DNA of 64,000 nt from Ulva prolifera (lineage: Eukaryota; Chlorophyta; Ulvophyceae; Ulvales; Ulvaceae): contig CM041204.1 of the NCBI GenBank assembly GCA_023078555.1, forward strand, positions 344,923-408,922, written 5' to 3'. The notes below the pieces were generated by a model that saw only the letters and a program-made list of their open reading frames with translations, was not told where the DNA came from and made no database searches. Below, in pieces: positions 23,805 through 35,428 of the stretch. The first letter of the stretch is position 1; the number at the start of each line of letters is the position of its first letter. The position numbers and the translations under genes were made by a program.

Positions 23805-26800
23805 ATGGACCGAGACGGGTCGTGTTCAGCGTCAACATATGTACACCGGTGGTCGCCTGCCTCATCCAGTCCCTGTGCACAGTGCCCGTGTAGCCACATG
23901 TGGCCTTCTTCGACCACCGGCGTCGCAATCGCTAGCGCATGTCGTCTCCATTGCACAGAATACTACCTGTCGATTGTGCAATCGTCTTTGCCAGTGTATG
24001 TTGACAATGACGAAGGAGTGAGGTTTCAATTCGCGGTGAATCTCAGAGTACTGTCGTCGTGTGAAAGTATGATCTCGGCTGGGGCCTTACGGACATTGAA
24101 AGCTAAATTAGACAGTAATGAGTCGTATGAGAAGTCTTTCTATCGATTCGTGAAGGCCGCAGAGAGAGGGAAGTGGACGCCTGGGCAACCCATCCCAGAG
24201 CTATCGCTATGCGACAGGGACGCGGGATTCCCCGTCGATCTCATGGGTCTTGGCTACGTTCTTACAGCAGCAGACATTACCATGGTGGGATGTGTGGTAG
24301 CAGCCGGTGGGGATGGGCTGGAGATGTACCTTGATTCGATACAGGCGATGAAAGAAGCGGCAGACGCAGTGACCCCGCCGGACAACGACTCCTACGTAGA
24401 GTGGAAGATGGTGTCCTTGTGGCATGACCTTCGAGCACTCGCGTTCGAGCGCGCGGTCCGTACCGAGGCCCCGTGCGAGCCCCCAGAGATTGTGTTGTAT
24501 AGATCGTGCCTGGACACGGTGGGAGTGGGGGAGGATGCCGGCGGCGCCCGCGAGCGTGTGCTGCTCACAGGCGGGACAGAGAGGATACGGGAATGGGTAG
24601 AGCGGGAGTCCACGGCTCCGCGGAATCCGGTACCGAAGTGGCCAGCGGCTGCAGTAACGGAGGCCCCGCTACAGGCACCGAGGATGTCAGTGCAGATCGA
24701 TCTGGGGGACGCCGCTCGCTCGAGTCCGGTGGGAGTTCCGAGGCACGCCATAACCTCGGGACCCGAGGAGGACCGTGCTTCGGTGCAGGCTGATTCCAGC
24801 GTCGGCAGTGCATCGGAGGGCGGGGCCAGGGGAGGGCGTGGTCAGCGGCTCAGGGGGTACAGGGGGAGGCCGGTTCGGGGTGGGCATGCCCTTAGTCGTG
24901 GGCAGAGCCTACAACAGCCAGCTCAGCTGCGAAGGGGGGGTCATCGTGGCAGGCGAGGGGGTGCTGCCGCAGTAGAGCGGGCCTTGGGAAGTCAGGCAGC
25001 CAAAGGGGGGGAGCACGCGAACCCCCACACCGATGGGGGGCCCCAGACAGCAGAGCCGCCTGAGCAACTACAGCCCGGCACCCTAGAGGCACCTGCCTCC
25101 CCACCCTCCAGGACCACCGGATGTCTGCCCCCACCGCTGGAGGGCTTGGGTCCATCACAGGCCGCCCCGCCCGCGCCCAAGGCGTCTGTGCTGCCAGGTG
25201 GGTCCAACCAAGAGCCTCTCCCAGCAGCAGGAGAGGACGTCAGTCACATCGACACCCCCCACTACCCTGGTGGAGGGGTGGTAGCGGGCGCGGGCCCGTC
25301 TGCCGGGCGTGGCCCCATTGCCCCCAATGCGGCCGGGTACAGCGCGGCCACCCCCATCCCCGGCGGCGCAGACCCCACGGCGCAGCCACCCGCCGACCCG
25401 TCCGGGGCTACCCCCGGACTGGTGGGGCCGAGGCTGCCTGCCCCCCACCCGGGAGCGGCCGAACGAGATGCTGCTACCATGGCTGAAGGTGGCGGGGTGT
25501 TGTCCGTCGCACATCTTGCCCCGCCTTTGCCTGATCCTCCGGCGTGGGTTTCAAACCTGCCAGCCAAGCCTCGGGCGAAACTGAAGCAGCTGTGGTCGCC
25601 CATTGCTCCAGGAGCTGGCGCCGTACAGTTGCATGAGGGGGAACCTGCGACGGAGATTTCCTCCGGCGAAGACGACGAGCCATCTCTACCGACGGGGGGA
25701 GTCTCGGTGCAGCTGGGTCACTTCGGGGAAGCTAGGGTGTTTGTGGTGGTGAGCTTGGATGCCCTCGGGAGAGGCTGGCCCGAGGAGTGGCTGGAGTCGA
25801 CCCACGTAGATTATGCTTGTGCTAGATGTGTGCAGCTGGCAGGTGGGGGTGTCATCGCAGTGCCTAGCCTGAACATGGCTAGGGTGTGCATTGGGGATTC
25901 GGGAGCAGAATGGACTGAAAGCCGCTCCGTCGCCTTGGGGAGCTGGCTGCACGGAGCGCATGCATTCGAACACGATTGCATCCTCGTCCCAGTCCCGCGG
26001 AACGGCCACTGGGCGTTGGCTGTCGTATGGCATCCATGTACGCTCCCTCGGCTGACCATGCCTGTGCAGAGTGTTAGGTGGGCATATCGTCCTCTCACCC
26101 GGCGGGGAGGCCCCTGACTGTCAACACACATTGTGCTAGCTTGATGCAGGGCTCATGCTACAAGGCAACACCCCGAGTATGTTGTTTTTTGACAGCTTCA
26201 CGGAAGCCGGGCCGGGCACAGCTGAGCGGGTGCAGGACGCCCTAAGCGAGGCCCTGTGCAGGGCTCTCGACAAGGCGGAGGGCAGGGCCCCCGCTCACGC
26301 CAACCCCCCCCCAAAGCCCCTGTCACTGCCGCCAGGACAGGGCCGGCGACACAACCTTAGATTGGTCACCCGGCCGACAAAAGGAACGGCGAGGATAATG
26401 CTGAAGTTGTCGAAGGTTCGAATCTCACTGTTATACACGCAGCTTAGAACGAGGCCTAGCAGTCCCGGAAATCTGCGTACAGCGAGTCGGATGAATCAAC
26501 AAATGACCTTGTAGCCCCATTACAATCCGCATCCCGGCCCCACCCCTGACAGCACCCCACTGGGCCGTTCCATCGTTCTGGACCGTACGTTGCATCGGTT
26601 ACCCGATGTCACCTCAGTCCCCCACCAGACCCCACTGTGGAGTGCAGGTCGCCGGAGTCCCGCAGCAACCGAACGGCCACGACTGCGGGGTCTACACAGC
26701 TTTAATGGCGGACGCGGTATGCCAGGCTATGAGCGAGATGCGACAGGAGGGGGGGGACATGGTGCGCAGTGATCAGCACGGCGTGGAAGTGACTCGAAGA

Positions 26801-27321
26801 ATCGTTGTTCGCACTAAGCGCATCACCGTGCAACACGCGGTTTTGTACCGTATCCTCGTAACCCGGGCACTCATACAAGAGTGGCACCGGGGTGGGAGAG
26901 GTGGCGATGAGCTGGGCCGCCTATCCGCGGAGGATGCCACCAACATTCTAGCCGACGCGAGATGGGACCGCCACCTCCAGTCTCCGCCCTTTTCAAACAA
27001 GACCGAAGAGGAGTTGAGGTATGCACCTCCACACCCAACTGTGATGAGCAGGGCTACCTGTTTCCCTCGATGCATCTCGGCGCAGTAGGGTTCCACAGGG
27101 GTAGCAGACCCATTAAGTATTCAGAATCTCGGGAGAGCTGCTCCCCCAAACCGCAACGCCGCTGTATCAAGACCGTCTCACACGAGGGACTACCTGAATG
27201 CAGGCAGTGGTATCTCCGAGCGAGTTTTGACGCCTTCATGGAGGAAGCAAAGCCGCACGTCAAAACACTCTGCAGGCAATACAACCAGTTAATGGCCAAG
27301 AACCTGCAACTGCGTCGCTGA
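23805..27321 (+). CDS. Ulp1-type (C48) cysteine protease of the CACTA element
   Basis: Four exons fit in frame: 23805-26063, 26140-26364, 26648-27018 and 27204-27321, with introns of 76, 283 and 185 bp. The long first exon has an unrecognised N-terminal region, then a Gly/Pro/Ala-rich linker (about 24800-25500). The protease domain follows: the catalytic His in NGHWAL (26007-26009), the Asp in FFDSF (26191-26193), and the Gln and Cys in QQPNGHDCG (Gln 26666-26668, Cys 26684-26686). The full His-Asp-Gln-Cys set of SUMO/NEDD8-type Ulp1 peptidases is present. The C-terminal tail is charged and probably helical. Such proteases are carried by several plant and algal DNA transposons; their role in transposition is not settled. 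The start is uncertain because the frame is open further upstream. The gene begins only 65 bp after the transposase stop, so the two could share a transcript. Confidence 0.8.
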
Positions 27322-27924
27322 GCCATGAAGACGTGGACATCATCGCCGGTAGGATCACAGGCATAGCCAAGCAGCCGGTGGTGTGCTCGCCAGTCAGGTG
27401 GCAGGGATCCTGTATGTGCCACTGCTACTGTAGGCCATAGGAAATGGGGCGGTGGCCACAGGGACCCTTTGGCGAAGGGGCTACTGTAGAGGTAGACATG
27501 TCAAATCTCGACCTTGGGTGGTGGACTGCCTATCATTACAACGGATACACCAGAAGTTGTACACCGAGTGCTGTACTTGTATATTTGCAATATGATTACT
27601 TCCAATATGTCACATATTGGACAGGTTGTACACTCGACAATACAGAAACGATACGCTTCAGCTATGATGTGAAGGACGAAGGGTAGCTTGTTCGCAGTGT
27701 ATTGAGTACAATTGTAGAGGCCTAAGAAAAGCTCAACATTTGATACCCACGCTCACGCAGCCGCTCTGTCAAATATGTACTGATGTACAGCATGCCAACA
27801 GCATACATTCGTTAGTATTCCAAGGATCATCATCAGAAACTGAGAAACCAGCTTCGACAGCACAGAATGGCTGCCTCCATACGCCCAACAAAACAAGGCT
27901 TAACCGCACGTCAAACCCCAAGGC

Positions 27925-27963
<39 letters not shown>

Positions 27964-28212
27964 CACACCTAGTCACGGAACCCTGCTGCATGCCCACATA
28001 CCCCCTGTAGTGCATCTTCGACCGCCGGGCACTCCTTTACAGTGCTCCGGCAGGTAGTCTGGCGTCCCTGCACTTGGAGAAGCGTCACGCCGTAGGAACT
28101 ACTGATAGAGGACAAGGCGGGGGCAGGGCGGAGCGGCGGTACAGGTTATGGGTACGGGGAGCATATGCAACAGTAGGGGGCTGGGGCAAACAGCTGTCAC
28201 GTTCAGGGCAAG
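27322..28212. other. Convergent intergenic region with a 35-C homopolymer
   Basis: This stretch lies between two convergent transposon genes. It is lower in GC than its surroundings and contains an 80-codon open frame (27444-27686) that I do not recognise and do not trust. A run of 35 C occupies 27926-27960. Both flanking genes should have their 3' ends here. Confidence 0.5.
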
Positions 28213-31200
28213 TTAATTGAAAATGACGGAGCATACCCGTCGGAAAAGCTGGATGACCTCTCTGACAGTGGCATCGTCGGGCTGAAGCCCATACAGCTGA
28301 ATCACCGACATGAGGCTGGAAGTCAGCGCTTCCGGATCCGTCTGCAGCCTGGGATTACTCATCATCATGCATTCGCAGGCCACCACGATGAGCCGCAGTT
28401 GAGCAGGGCGCCCTATTCCATGTGCCTGCGAGGTGTCTATGTAGGCGTCCACCCGCAGGTGGGTTTGCTGCGCTGCGGGACACTGGTCCACGGTCAGCTG
28501 CAGGCTGCCCTCATCATCCTGCAGGTGGATGCCCTGGGATGGCGGGGGCCCCGGCATGAGTTCCTCACCCGCCTGATCATCATCCGACTCACCGTCAAGG
28601 CCCAGACTGGAAAGACCGTCCGATGCTTCATCTGTAAGACGAACAGCGAAGGCGATGGCTGATGCATAGTCGGTGATGGCACAAGCAGCATCAAGACCAT
28701 CGCCATGGCCACCGACAGCTTCCCTTGCCCCGAATGCCGCTGGTCCCGCCTGAGGGGAAGATGGGTTGGCCAAACCCGGCCCTGCCGATGCAACTCGGCT
28801 TGGGGCCCCACCCGGCTGTGCAGCAGTAGGCACGGCACTCACCTCGCTCGGGCGGACCGGCATCCTGAGACCCCATCCCAGGTCGTCTGGGGCACATGCC
28901 CCATCCGATGGAAGTGCTGCAGCTACAGCAGACGGCGCTGCAAGGCCCGGCGGCATGACAGGAGCCAGCGACTCGGGCGGCCTGCCGGCTGCTGGCGCTG
29001 TGGACTGAAACTCTCCGGGTTCTGCTGGATCAGGCACCAGGCCATCCTCACCCCCCCCGCCCTCCCTCGGCTGCAGAGCTGGTCCTCCCTGCCCGGACAT
29101 AGCTGCGTCAGCGCTGCCGAGCGGCTTAGGAGCCGCTGCCCCCCCGCCCCCGCTCGGCTGCGGAGCTGGTCCTCCCTGCCCGGACACAACTGCGTTAGCG
29201 CTGCCGAGCGGGTTAGGAGCCGCTGCCCCCCCGCCCCCGCTCGGCTGCGGAGCTGGTCCTCCCTGCCCGGACACAACTGCGTCAGCGCTGCCGAGCGGCT
29301 TAGGTGCCGCTGCCCCCCCGCCCACCCTTGGCTGCGGAGCTGGTCCTCCCTGCCCGGACACAACTGGGGCAGCGCTGCCGAGCGGGTTAGGAGCCGCTGC
29401 CCCCCCGGTTGGAGGGGTGGGGGTCCCCCCCCGCCCACCGGACTCCTCAGTGTCGCTGTCGCTGTCCTCGGGGGCACTGGCAGCCGTGGCTCCCTTTTCG
29501 GCTTTCCGGGCGCCCAGTTTGCGCAGCAACAAAGCCTTACCGCGTGCACCGGTGCGTCCCGCGCCGGTAACCCTCCCCACTCCAGCCTTCCCAACGGCTA
29601 CACGAACGCGCTTGTCAGCAGCAGCCTTCTCTGCTGCACTGCGCCCGACGCCGACCCCCCCCGTGCCGGCACTTGGTGGTATGACAGGGGGGTGGCGGCT
29701 GTCCTCCGGGAGAGCGGCGAGGATGGCCGCGGGTATGTGGACGAGCTCGGCACTGCACAAGTACCAGATTTGCACCCAAAGAAAGATACACTGAAGTGGC
29801 CACAGGGTATTTCATAACAAATTGGGACACGTGGTACAGGCAAAAGACACAGCAATGTAGTAAACAGAGACCCGCTGGCACAGAAACACACGGCTTACGG
29901 GGTGTGCGCACTTGTAGCAGCTTGGACTCTGCATTCCTTTGGCGATTGACAGCTTTGCCAGTTCCACAGCGCCGGCGTATCCCCAGTCCTTGATCTCAGG
30001 GAACGTCCCTGGCCTTAGGCGAACGGGGGTCGTGGAGACCGGCCTGCCCGAACTGCTCCCCGCGGAGACTTTATGCGCCACACTCAGGTGCCGCCAGCTC
30101 CGGAGCGCCCAGTGCCAGAGCGTGTGGGAAGCGCACAAGGGCAGCAGCTCGTCCACCAACTTCTTGACGGGAAGACCGTACCCCGACTTCACCAAGGCTG
30201 CACGCGCCGTGTGCTTCAGGTGTCCGCAACGCCTGCTCATGATTGGCTTGTCCCACACGAGGGGCTACTACAAGGCAGCACTGTACAGTGCACTGGCACC
30301 ATGGCAAAAGAAAAGGAGACTGCGCACCGCTTGTATTCACCACGCACACCAGGATGGCGGCAAAGGCAGGATCCAGGAGGGTGGGCTCCATCGCTGGAAC
30401 GTCCTCTTGGCACCGCGTTTCCAGGACAGGCGCCCCAGGATGGCCGGTCACTGCCGCAGCGACGAGGCGCCGGAAGGCATGCATGAAGAGGTGGACACCA
30501 CTTTCGGCGAATTCCGCCAGGTCCTCGGTGGTTCGCCGCAGCCCTACACATGCTCCCATAATTTGGGAGTAGCAGTTGTGGACAGAGCTCCACATGGGGC
30601 GGAGGGCTCGGGCAACTCGGTCTCCCTGCACGGTTAGAACAAGGTGTTAACCAGCCCGGGGGGATGGACAAACTGGTGGAAGCCATAGCATAACGAAGTC
30701 ACGCAGGTCAAGCTAACACTTACAGAACATCGGCGCATCGCACCCCTGACCTATCGAACAGCGGGTGCTCCGCCGCATAAGCCAACACCCAGGGTGTTAG
30801 AGTGGAAACGGCGGACACAAGGTCGCCGAGGCATTTCATATCCTGCACACAAGGAGGTCTGCTGGACAACTCGAGCGAAGCCCTGTGTCAGGGTAGGACA
30901 GAGGTGTCACTCGTGACGGGGAAACCACAGCCACTACCATGCATGCGCGAGTGAAGGCAGTGCCCTGCGTACAACAACCCGCACGCATACATGCAATGCT
31001 GCCAAACGACACCGCAAAAGTGTCAGTCAGGAGCGCACGAGCGCGTGGATGAGGTCAGAGTGGAAGGATTCCACGTCCGCTAAGACCGGGGCGCCCGAGG
31101 TCAGCTGGTACACCGGGGTGGCAGGGACCCCATTTGTGTTGGCCAGCATTGCGTGACACCGGTCCCCAATGTGCCGGGCTACCGAATCGGCCGGCTGGAG

Positions 31201-32357
31201 CAGCTTTTCGTTCATGCGGCTGAAACGGCTGCAGTGTGCGTTTTCGTACAGCACCCACGCTACCAGAGGGTTGAGTCCCTCTGGAAGGTTGGAGGTGGGT
31301 CTCTCCCTGCTCCGGCCTGCCTCGGCCCCCCCCTCCGCGGCACTCTGCTTCCCGGCGGTCCACAGTTTTGTGGCATGTGGGGACAGGCCGGAGACGTACG
31401 AAGCCCATGCCCACACAATGTGTCGGGGTGTTGAGCACCAGAACACTGCACCGACGACTCCGATTAAGTGCCTTACCCAGGACCTCTGGGACACGCCAAT
31501 GAACTACAGGTACTGCAACTACGTACAAACGCGGTGGTGTTGGCGCGCACGCGGGGGCGCCAAAGGGACTGACTGCCGCAGATGGAACGTGAGCACACCG
31601 TCAGGAGGCGGGGGGTCCGGGCCTTTGCGCTTATCCCCCACGTTGGCGTGTGGGATCTCAAAGCGCTGGGCCAGCTCCGGATCTCTTGCCTCGGTGATTG
31701 CTGTTGTCCGGACGCCTGAATCGGTTACCTGGCCGGTCACCCTAACCTGCACAGGTGGTGGCACTAACTCTGGTGGCACCGGCTGGTGGCACTAACTCCT
31801 CACCCACTCCGCACACCGGCTGGGCCCCTTGTCAGTCGAACAGGCGGTGTCAGTCAAACAGGCGGTCGCAGCAGAGCGAGGGTGCAGGTCATGAACATGT
31901 GATACCGCCCACCTGCCCAACAGGCACACACCTCCGTCGTTCCCTTCAGAGGCTTCCACCTCCGGGGCTCCGTACACCCAACTGGGGTCTTCCCCTGTCC
32001 CTCCCACGAGGACACGAGCAGAGTCTGCTCGTGGAGCCAGCCGGCGAACAGGAGGCAGGCTGTAATGATCACCTCCTTGGCCGTACCCAGCTCCTCGTCC
32101 CGACTGGCGACCACGGCGTCCCGCAATACCAACCCCAGGCCCCACCACACATCAACCCCAGGCCCGGATGCTGGACCACTTGAGCCACCGACGCGGGCAC
32201 GGTCCGTAAAACGCCCGTCTCTAGTAATAAACGATCCCACTACTGGGATTCTCCTAGTGCGCATACGGCCGACCAGTAAGTCTGCGCTGCGCGCGGAAGT
32301 CACCCCATGTTGGGTACTTGGCAGGCCTGCCACAGCTGCCGAATGGCGCGGATCCAT
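28213..32357 (-). CDS. Transposon-encoded protein, unknown function, with 29-residue repeats
   Basis: A multi-exon gene reads leftward. A likely start is the ATG at 32357, although the frame is open to about 32414. Well-supported blocks follow in order: about 31950-32357 (MDPRHSAAVAGLP...); 31600-31744 (VRVTGQVTDSG..., donor GTGTGC); 31150-31490 (SWVRHLIGVVGAVFW...); 30430-30630 (GDRVARALRPMWSS...); 29910-30275 (CGHLKHTARAALVK..., donor GTGCGC); and a long last exon from about 29757 to the stop at 28213. That exon is Gly/Pro/Ala-rich, holds four 29-residue repeats, has an acidic SDSDTEE patch, and ends in a mixed, foldable segment (LRLIVVACECMMMS... to RRVCSVIFN). I recognise no family. Its place inside the CACTA element, with the start next to the right subterminal repeats, suggests an accessory transposition protein; this is inference. 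Confidence 0.6.
29065..29412 (-). repeat. Four 87-bp tandem repeats within a coding exon
   Basis: Units begin near 29068, 29155, 29242 and 29329, a period of 87 bp (29 codons). Each encodes VSGQGGPAPQP followed by a run of Gly and Ala and then a P-L-GSA block. The repeats are in frame and nearly identical, so the array probably expanded recently and may vary in copy number. Confidence 0.8.
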
Positions 32358-32605
32358 GACTAAAGGCCACAGTAGGAGATCAAATGCTGTTTCGCTAAAG
32401 CGATAACTACTCACAAGCTGCGCAAATATGCGTTTAAACTCGTCGTCCTTCCGACTGCCTCAAAGTGCAACACCAGGTCTGCTAAGAACGCACGCGATCA
32501 ATACAATCCTGCCTCAACAGGCTTTAGATAGATCTATCCTGTCCTTCTGCAAGAGTCAGGTTCGAGGGCACCAAAGCAGCTGCATCGTGCTCTCTCGGAT
32601 GGGTG

Positions 32606-32890
32606 GATGACGTCATTCCACCAGAGTGGCCATTCGGCGAATCGCCACTCTGGACCAGCGCATGCATGCGTTGACTCGAGCAAAAGTGAAATCTCCCCGT
32701 CATCACTGGCATGACATTCGCAGGGCGACGACCCTCGCACAACACCCAGTCACAGACCGGATTACGTCATTCCACCAGAGTAGCCATTCGGCGAATGGCC
32801 ACTCTGGACCAGCGCATGCATGCGTTATCGGAAAAGTATTGGAACCTTCCTCAGCAGGCATTCGCAGCGCGACGACCCTCGCATAACACT
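32606..32890. repeat. Right subterminal repeats with the shared palindrome
   Basis: Two related units of about 150 bp begin near 32608 and 32766 (CGTCATTCCACCAGAGT). Each holds a palindrome around GCCATTCGGCGAAT, flanked by CACTCTGG arms, then CCAGCGCATGCATGCGTT and CGACGACCCTCGCA. The palindrome core is the same as in the six left-end repeats at 17465-17830. The units lie 0.5-0.75 kb inside the right TIR and just upstream of the minus-strand gene, so they could act in both transposition and promoter control. Confidence 0.8.
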
Positions 32891-33340
32891 GTTTTACCTG
32901 CTGCCGCGCCAGAACTGCAGACTATTCGTCCTGATCAAATAAAACATCCAAGAATACAGTGCCCGCCGCCTCCAAGTTCTGGCCACAACGTCACCTGCCC
33001 AAAGTCTGGCTCATGCCGTCCAACTCGAACATGCTATAGCACCGTCGTTGATACTAGCCATCTAAGATGCAAAACGAATCGTAGTAATATTGTATCTGCC
33101 CATCCACTGTGCGCAATAGCGTGGTCCAACGTGGCCTCGTAGCATGACAGCATCGCCCGCATTGACCAGCAGATGCCAAGTATACGAGCACGGTCCGGCA
33201 GATAATGGGCGTGTCAACGGATAATACGGCGCCAAAGTCCAAGCACCTCGGATCCGGTGACATCGGAACGCTGCCGAGAAGTGACGGAGAGTCAACGGCC
33301 TATCCGAATCTGTCGGACGACACCCGGATCCGTCTCGCAA
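32891..33340. other. Right terminal region of the CACTA element, no gene seen
   Basis: AT-richer sequence to about 33180, then TCCG/CGGA-rich sequence up to the right TIR. No supported open frame. It is probably the cis-acting end needed for transposition. Confidence 0.45.
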
Positions 33341-33359
33341 TGTCGCCATTCTCCTAGTG
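33341..33359 (-). repeat. Right terminal inverted repeat of the CACTA element
   Basis: Reads TGTCGCCATTCTCCTAGTG on the plus strand, the exact complement of the left terminus. The inner flank (about 33190-33340) is rich in CGGA/TCCG words, as is the left inner flank (15590-15860), consistent with subterminal protein-binding sequence. Confidence 0.88.
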
Positions 33360-33379
33360 CAGCGACACGTAGCACATAC

Positions 33380-33760
33380 CAACACACCCATGCAACTGCA
33401 CACGGCCGCACCCGCCTTGGCTGCAGCCATACTCACACACAGGCTCCCATACCCCGGGGCCCACACCCACAATCTCCCCCGCACGCCCACCCCAACTCGC
33501 ACCCTGTCCCACAGCCCGGATCCAGAGCCCTGAAAGGACACGCAGCCCAGGCCGCAAAGCCACACCCAGAGACACCTGCAGCAATCCCTGGGGCCTCTCA
33601 GCCTCCCCCAGCAAAACCCGCCCCGCCCATCACCAGCACACCACCCTGCTCAGCCGTGCACCTGGACCCCCAATCCCCAAACCCGAGCCCGGCCCGCTGA
33701 AATCCCCTCGGTCGTGATCCCACGGCAGGCCACACGCAACCGCACGCCGAGCGCAACGCC
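33380..33760. repeat. Dispersed repeat, copy 1 (LINE-related)
   Basis: From about 33540 it is closely similar to 40900-41140: both contain CGCAGCCCAGGCCGCAAAGC, then CACCCAGAGACACCT, GCCTCCCCCAGCAAAACCC and ATCCCACGGCAGGCCACACG. The 40.8-kb copy starts with the GTGTTACAAGGACAAGG block that marks LINE-like 3' ends, so both are probably LINE-derived and read on the minus strand. Confidence 0.55.
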
Positions 33761-33954
33761 ATTTGGGGCTAATGGCAAGCCAGTGCTGCCACTGCAATAA
33801 AGCGAACGAGGCCGTGCGTGCGAGCAGCGTCAACGGCCCGATAGGCAGCCACGGCGGAGGCGTGCTGCCGCTCAGGCTGGGTGGCCCGTGAGCGGCGTGA
33901 GGTGATCGAGCGTGTCCTCTAGCCCAGTCAAAACTGCCGTGCCCGCATGATGTG

Positions 33955-34215
33955 CCAACAGCGGGCAGCGGCGTGCACCTGCCGAGCCACCGCATGGCAC
34001 AGCGTCGTGAACAGGTCGCGCATCGCATTCTCCCAGGACAGCCGCCGGGAAGCCGCGCCCCATCCTGCAGCAAGCTGATTGAGGAGGGCGAACGCGGCCG
34101 GGCCAATGCGTCCGAATGTCTTTGAGCCGCACCAAGGTGAATGCTCCAGAGCCCTAGGGCTCTGGAGCTCCCGCCGGCGGCCACATTTGTTGCGCTTGTG
34201 CCGGTCGCCTGCAAT
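33955..34215 (-). pseudogene. Frameshifted LINE reverse transcriptase fragment
   Basis: The minus strand matches the fragment at 9987-10284 piecewise in different frames: GPAAFALLNQLA-like, then ENAMRDLFTTLCHAVARQVHAAAR-like codons ending near 33960. At least two frame breaks make it non-functional. It lies between the CACTA element and the first kinase unit. Confidence 0.45.
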
Positions 34216-34351
34216 GCGCCTCAGCAGATCCAGCAGTGGCGCGCCCTACATGAGTCCGCCATGCATGCGATGCCCACAGGCGCAATGAGACGCCAGCCGC
34301 CAGCCTCCGTGCAATGTGTCACAAGGCCGCCGCCGCCTTGTGTGCGCGCCA

Positions 34352-35428
34352 GCTGGCAGTCTGTCTGAGGACGCTCCCAGATCAGCGACATGTGCACCGC
34401 GGTTGCGGGTGTGCATCTGCCTGGCTCCCATGCAATTATGCCGCACCCCCGTGCTGCGGTGTGTGCGGAGATTTGTCATGATGTGACCCGCTTTGTTGGC
34501 GGCTGGCCCCCCTCAGGCCCCCTCCACTGCCCCCCCCCTGGACGGCCCCAAAGCGTGGCCTCGCATCATGCATGCCCCGTACGCCTCAGCAATTGCGGCG
34601 TCGAGGCGAATCCCACCGTCGCCGCCGATCTGGCCCCTTGCTGCGCCGCAGTAGGGGGGGGTGCACGTACATGCTTGCGGTCAGGGCCACGCGCTGTCAG
34701 GGCGCCAAGTTCACTGTGCAGAAGCATGCCGCTAGCAGGGTGCAGAACATATCGTCACGATGGTCATACCTTCCATAACGTAGCACGGCTGTATCCCGTA
34801 TCTGTTCTGTATATCCTGCAGCTGCACGGCGCACGTTATCTTAGATCGTTGACGGCCCGGGTGCTGGTGCGCACAAAACAAGGCATACATACATGTTCCA
34901 TGCCAACGCGATCATTGACACGGCGTCGCTGACTACGATTGCGCATTTTATCTCTGTACGCTGTCCGACGCATATGCGTCGCATGCATGTACGCATATTT
35001 TACACATGCACTATACGGGCGCGACATGCCATGTTGGCGGCTGCTGACGTGGCATGCGGCTTTCTCAGCCTCATGCCACACCGCGGACACACATCGCCAG
35101 CTGGCATCACCATGCATTGTGTGAACATCAGATCACCCCACACGTGAGCCTCGCGACGTGATCAACTGCACGTGAAGAGTCACGAAACGTAAGGCGCTGG
35201 TTTTCTCATACGCAAGGTGTATCTTGCACCTGAATCTTGAGGCATCACCTAGTCGATCTTGTCGCAGCAGCATTATACGCACCCATCAGCTCTCTGAATC
35301 CTCGAATATACGCCCGTCAGCAGCATATCTGTGCACAGTCCGCCTTTGGTGTCGACGAGTCTCATAGGTCATTTCAGCGTGTCAGCAACACGTCGAGATC
35401 TGCCTGACGGTTCAGCCCTGTGAAGACG
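34352..35428. other. 5' region of kinase copy 1
   Basis: About 1.1 kb upstream of the first kinase ATG, shared with 45926-47026 and, more diverged, with 52520-56117. No TATA box or operator can be named. The minus strand of the first 300 bp keeps a reading frame in the four units (ELRALTARGPDRMHV and related), but it is broken in units 1 and 3, so I do not call a gene. The promoter of the kinase should lie in this stretch. Confidence 0.4.

Larger units (their letters stand above)
15572..33359. mobile_element. CACTA/EnSpm-type DNA transposon, 17.8 kb
   Basis: The element is bounded by perfect 19-bp terminal inverted repeats, CACTAGGAGAATGGCGACA at the left and its complement ending at 33359. 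It contains a Tnp2-like transposase gene, a Ulp1-type protease gene and two opposite-strand genes. Palindromic repeats with a shared core lie towards both ends. TIRs starting CACTA, a Tnp2-type transposase and subterminal repeats together are the hallmark of the EnSpm/CACTA superfamily; Ulp1-like proteases are known in several such elements. The 3-bp target duplication normal for the group is not seen (CCC at left, CAG at right). The genes look largely open, so the element may be, or recently was, autonomous. Confidence 0.85.

Noticed and set aside
27444-27686. 80-codon plus-strand frame with YHYNGYTRSC and QYDYFQYVTYW segments
   Set aside because: It lies in AT-richer, locally repetitive DNA between convergent genes, with no partner exon and no recognisable family.
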